Shown piece by piece: positions 5,815 to 6,864 of a DNA stretch of 6,864 bases. Position 1 is the first letter of the stretch; the number at the start of each line of letters is the position of its first letter. Both the position numbers and the translations under genes were made by a program. The notes beneath the pieces were generated by a model. That model was not told the DNA's origin. It worked only from the letters and a program-made list of their open reading frames with translations, and made no database searches. Source of the stretch: Phycisphaerae bacterium (lineage in GTDB: Bacteria; Planctomycetota; Phycisphaerae; SM23-33). The DNA lies in assembly GCA_030610965.1 (NCBI GenBank), contig JAUWQU010000205.1, positions 1-6,864 on the forward strand, written 5' to 3'.

Positions 5815-6864
5815 GACTCAGAGAATACTGGCATGCCTGCTGCATGTATTCCTCTTCTCAACTGCCGGGCTTGCAGCCCCACTGTTTACAGAGGGCTTCA
5901 ACGCCGAGATATCGGTAAAGGGTCGCCACCGTCAGGCACAGACCGGGTTGCCTGTTAAACACGGATTTGACGCAATGCCGGGATGGGCGCGGCTGGGGGC
6001 TGATATGCCGGCGCACTTTGTGGAGCGATCCGCGGGCGACTGGGCGCTTATGGTGGTGGCCGGGGAGGCAGATCAGAATGTCTTCACAATGAAGAAGGGG
6101 TTCGCGGCAAATGACGCGGGACATACCTACACCGTGGCTTTCGAGGTGGCCCCGGCGGTCTATCAGGCCCTCTCCCAGACGACTGCCGCGGACGATCAGC
6201 TCGCGGTGGAACTGCTCCGGGCCGACGCAACGGTGCTGAAGAAACACATGGTCAAGCCAGGCAAGTGGCAACGAAAAGCGTTGTTTACGAGCCACACCTT
6301 TTCCTACGTCGGCGACGGCTCCGGCCCACTGCGATTCCGCATTTCACCGGTTTACACTTCGGGCACCCGCTTCTATGGCGCGATTGACGCTTTGCAGGTG
6401 TTCAGCTCGAAAGCCGAGGCGGAAAACGCCGTCCGAAAGCGCGCGGCAGATGCAAAACGCGCCAGGGAAGAGTTCACAAGACAAGCACAACGGCTTGAGC
6501 AACTCCCGCCACTGGAAAAGGACTGGATCTTTCAGGCGGACGGCAAGCCGACGGCCGCGCGCGCGATGCAGGAAATCGCCTGGGCCCGTGAACTGGCCCA
6601 GCGGATAGGAAAGGCATCGGCCAAACTCGATGTAAGCGCGGAGTTGAAGCAACTGGGGGAACTGGAACAGAAGCTCGGCGACAAAATGAAGGGAGCGCCA
6701 GCGGCCGAGCTGTACCTGGCGGTCCGACGCGTGAAACGCGCCATCACCTTCAAGAATCCTGCCGTTGACTTCTCGCGTATTCTACTGGTTGACAACCCCT
6801 ACCCGGGGGGCCGGCATGAATCAGCGCACCTTCACGGCTACAGGTCGCGGGGGAAGGGAAGATT
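5813..6864 (+). CDS. secreted multidomain protein, N-terminal part (3' end outside the window)
   Basis: The frame is open from the ATG at 5813 to the window end: 350 codons plus two bases. An in-frame TGA at 5804 makes this ATG the first possible start; its Shine-Dalgarno is weak. Residues 1-22 are a signal peptide (QR, hydrophobic core, GLAA). Residues 23-197 are beta-rich, with 'EGFNAEI', 'MPGWARL' and a closing 'RFYGAIDALQVF', like secreted jelly-roll or carbohydrate-binding-type domains; no specific family is certain. Residues 199-233 are charged and coiled-coil-like, and helices continue to about 312. From 313 the motif 'NPAVDFSRILLVDNPYP' followed by 'RHESAHLHGY' resembles the opening of the propeller-like domain of planctomycete proteins related to hydrazine synthase alpha. 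That match is from memory and does not imply hydrazine synthesis. Third-position GC is lower than in its neighbours (35 of the first 60 codons end in G or C, against 48 of 60 in the isocitrate dehydrogenase gene). Confidence 0.75.
   Translation, partial: MTQRILACLLHVFLFSTAGLAAPLFTEGFNAEISVKGRHRQAQTGLPVKHGFDAMPGWARLGADMPAHFVERSAGDWALMVVAGEADQNVFTMKKGFAANDAGHTYTVAFEVAPAVYQALSQTTAADDQLAVELLRADATVLKKHMVKPGKWQRKALFTSHTFSYVGDGSGPLRFRISPVYTSGTRFYGAIDALQVFSSKAEAENAVRKRAADAKRAREEFTRQAQRLEQLPPLEKDWIFQADGKPTAARAMQEIAWARELAQRIGKASAKLDVSAELKQLGELEQKLGDKMKGAPAAELYLAVRRVKRAITFKNPAVDFSRILLVDNPYPGGRHESAHLHGYRSRGKGR

Noticed and set aside
5813..5848. Lipoprotein signal in the last gene (ILAC at residues 5-8)
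   Set aside because: The Cys comes only seven residues after the start, too early for a lipobox behind a full hydrophobic core. The hydrophobic stretch continues past it to an ordinary GLAA cleavage site.

Overview
The window is a GC-rich bacterial stretch with four plus-strand genes. The two outer genes are cut by the window edges. Three of the four products belong outside the cytoplasm. The best guess for the source is a planctomycete or a close relative, possibly Phycisphaerae-like. This rests on the types of secreted protein (an S55-domain protein, a seven-motif propeller with Ig-like domains, and a protein ending in what looks like the start of a hydrazine-synthase-alpha-like propeller), not on any marker gene, so it is an inference.

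Layout. Bases 1-1560 hold the C-terminal part of a SpoIVB-type S55 peptidase-domain protein. Its stop codon lies inside the first unit of a degenerate 7-bp tandem repeat array (1554-1630), and a short array of a related heptamer on the opposite strand lies at 1695-1715. After a strong Shine-Dalgarno comes an 843-residue secreted beta-propeller protein (1748-4279), whose fifth blade is split by about 180 residues of Lys/Pro/Asp/Gly-rich low-complexity sequence. Next is an isocitrate dehydrogenase (4349-5458). Bases 5459-5812 are non-coding: decayed copies of the same heptamer, a strong GC hairpin, and a leader with several inverted repeats next to the last gene. That gene (5813 to the window end) encodes a secreted protein with a beta-rich N-terminal domain, a charged helical region and the start of another domain; it has no stop within the window.

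How the genes fit together. The S55 protein and the propeller protein probably act together at the cell envelope: they are adjacent and co-oriented, and both carry the same kind of low-complexity linker. Isocitrate dehydrogenase is a cytosolic TCA-cycle enzyme, and its position 69 bases downstream may be no more than co-transcription. The last gene has visibly lower third-position GC and its own leader, so it is probably a separate unit.

No CRISPR array, insertion sequence, tRNA or rRNA was seen. The points most worth a second look are (1) the leader at 5719-5815, where one segment can pair either with an upstream arm or with the start-codon region of the last gene, (2) the heptamer arrays at gene 3' ends, and (3) the low-complexity insertion inside the propeller. 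None of these is shown to be a new system by sequence alone.
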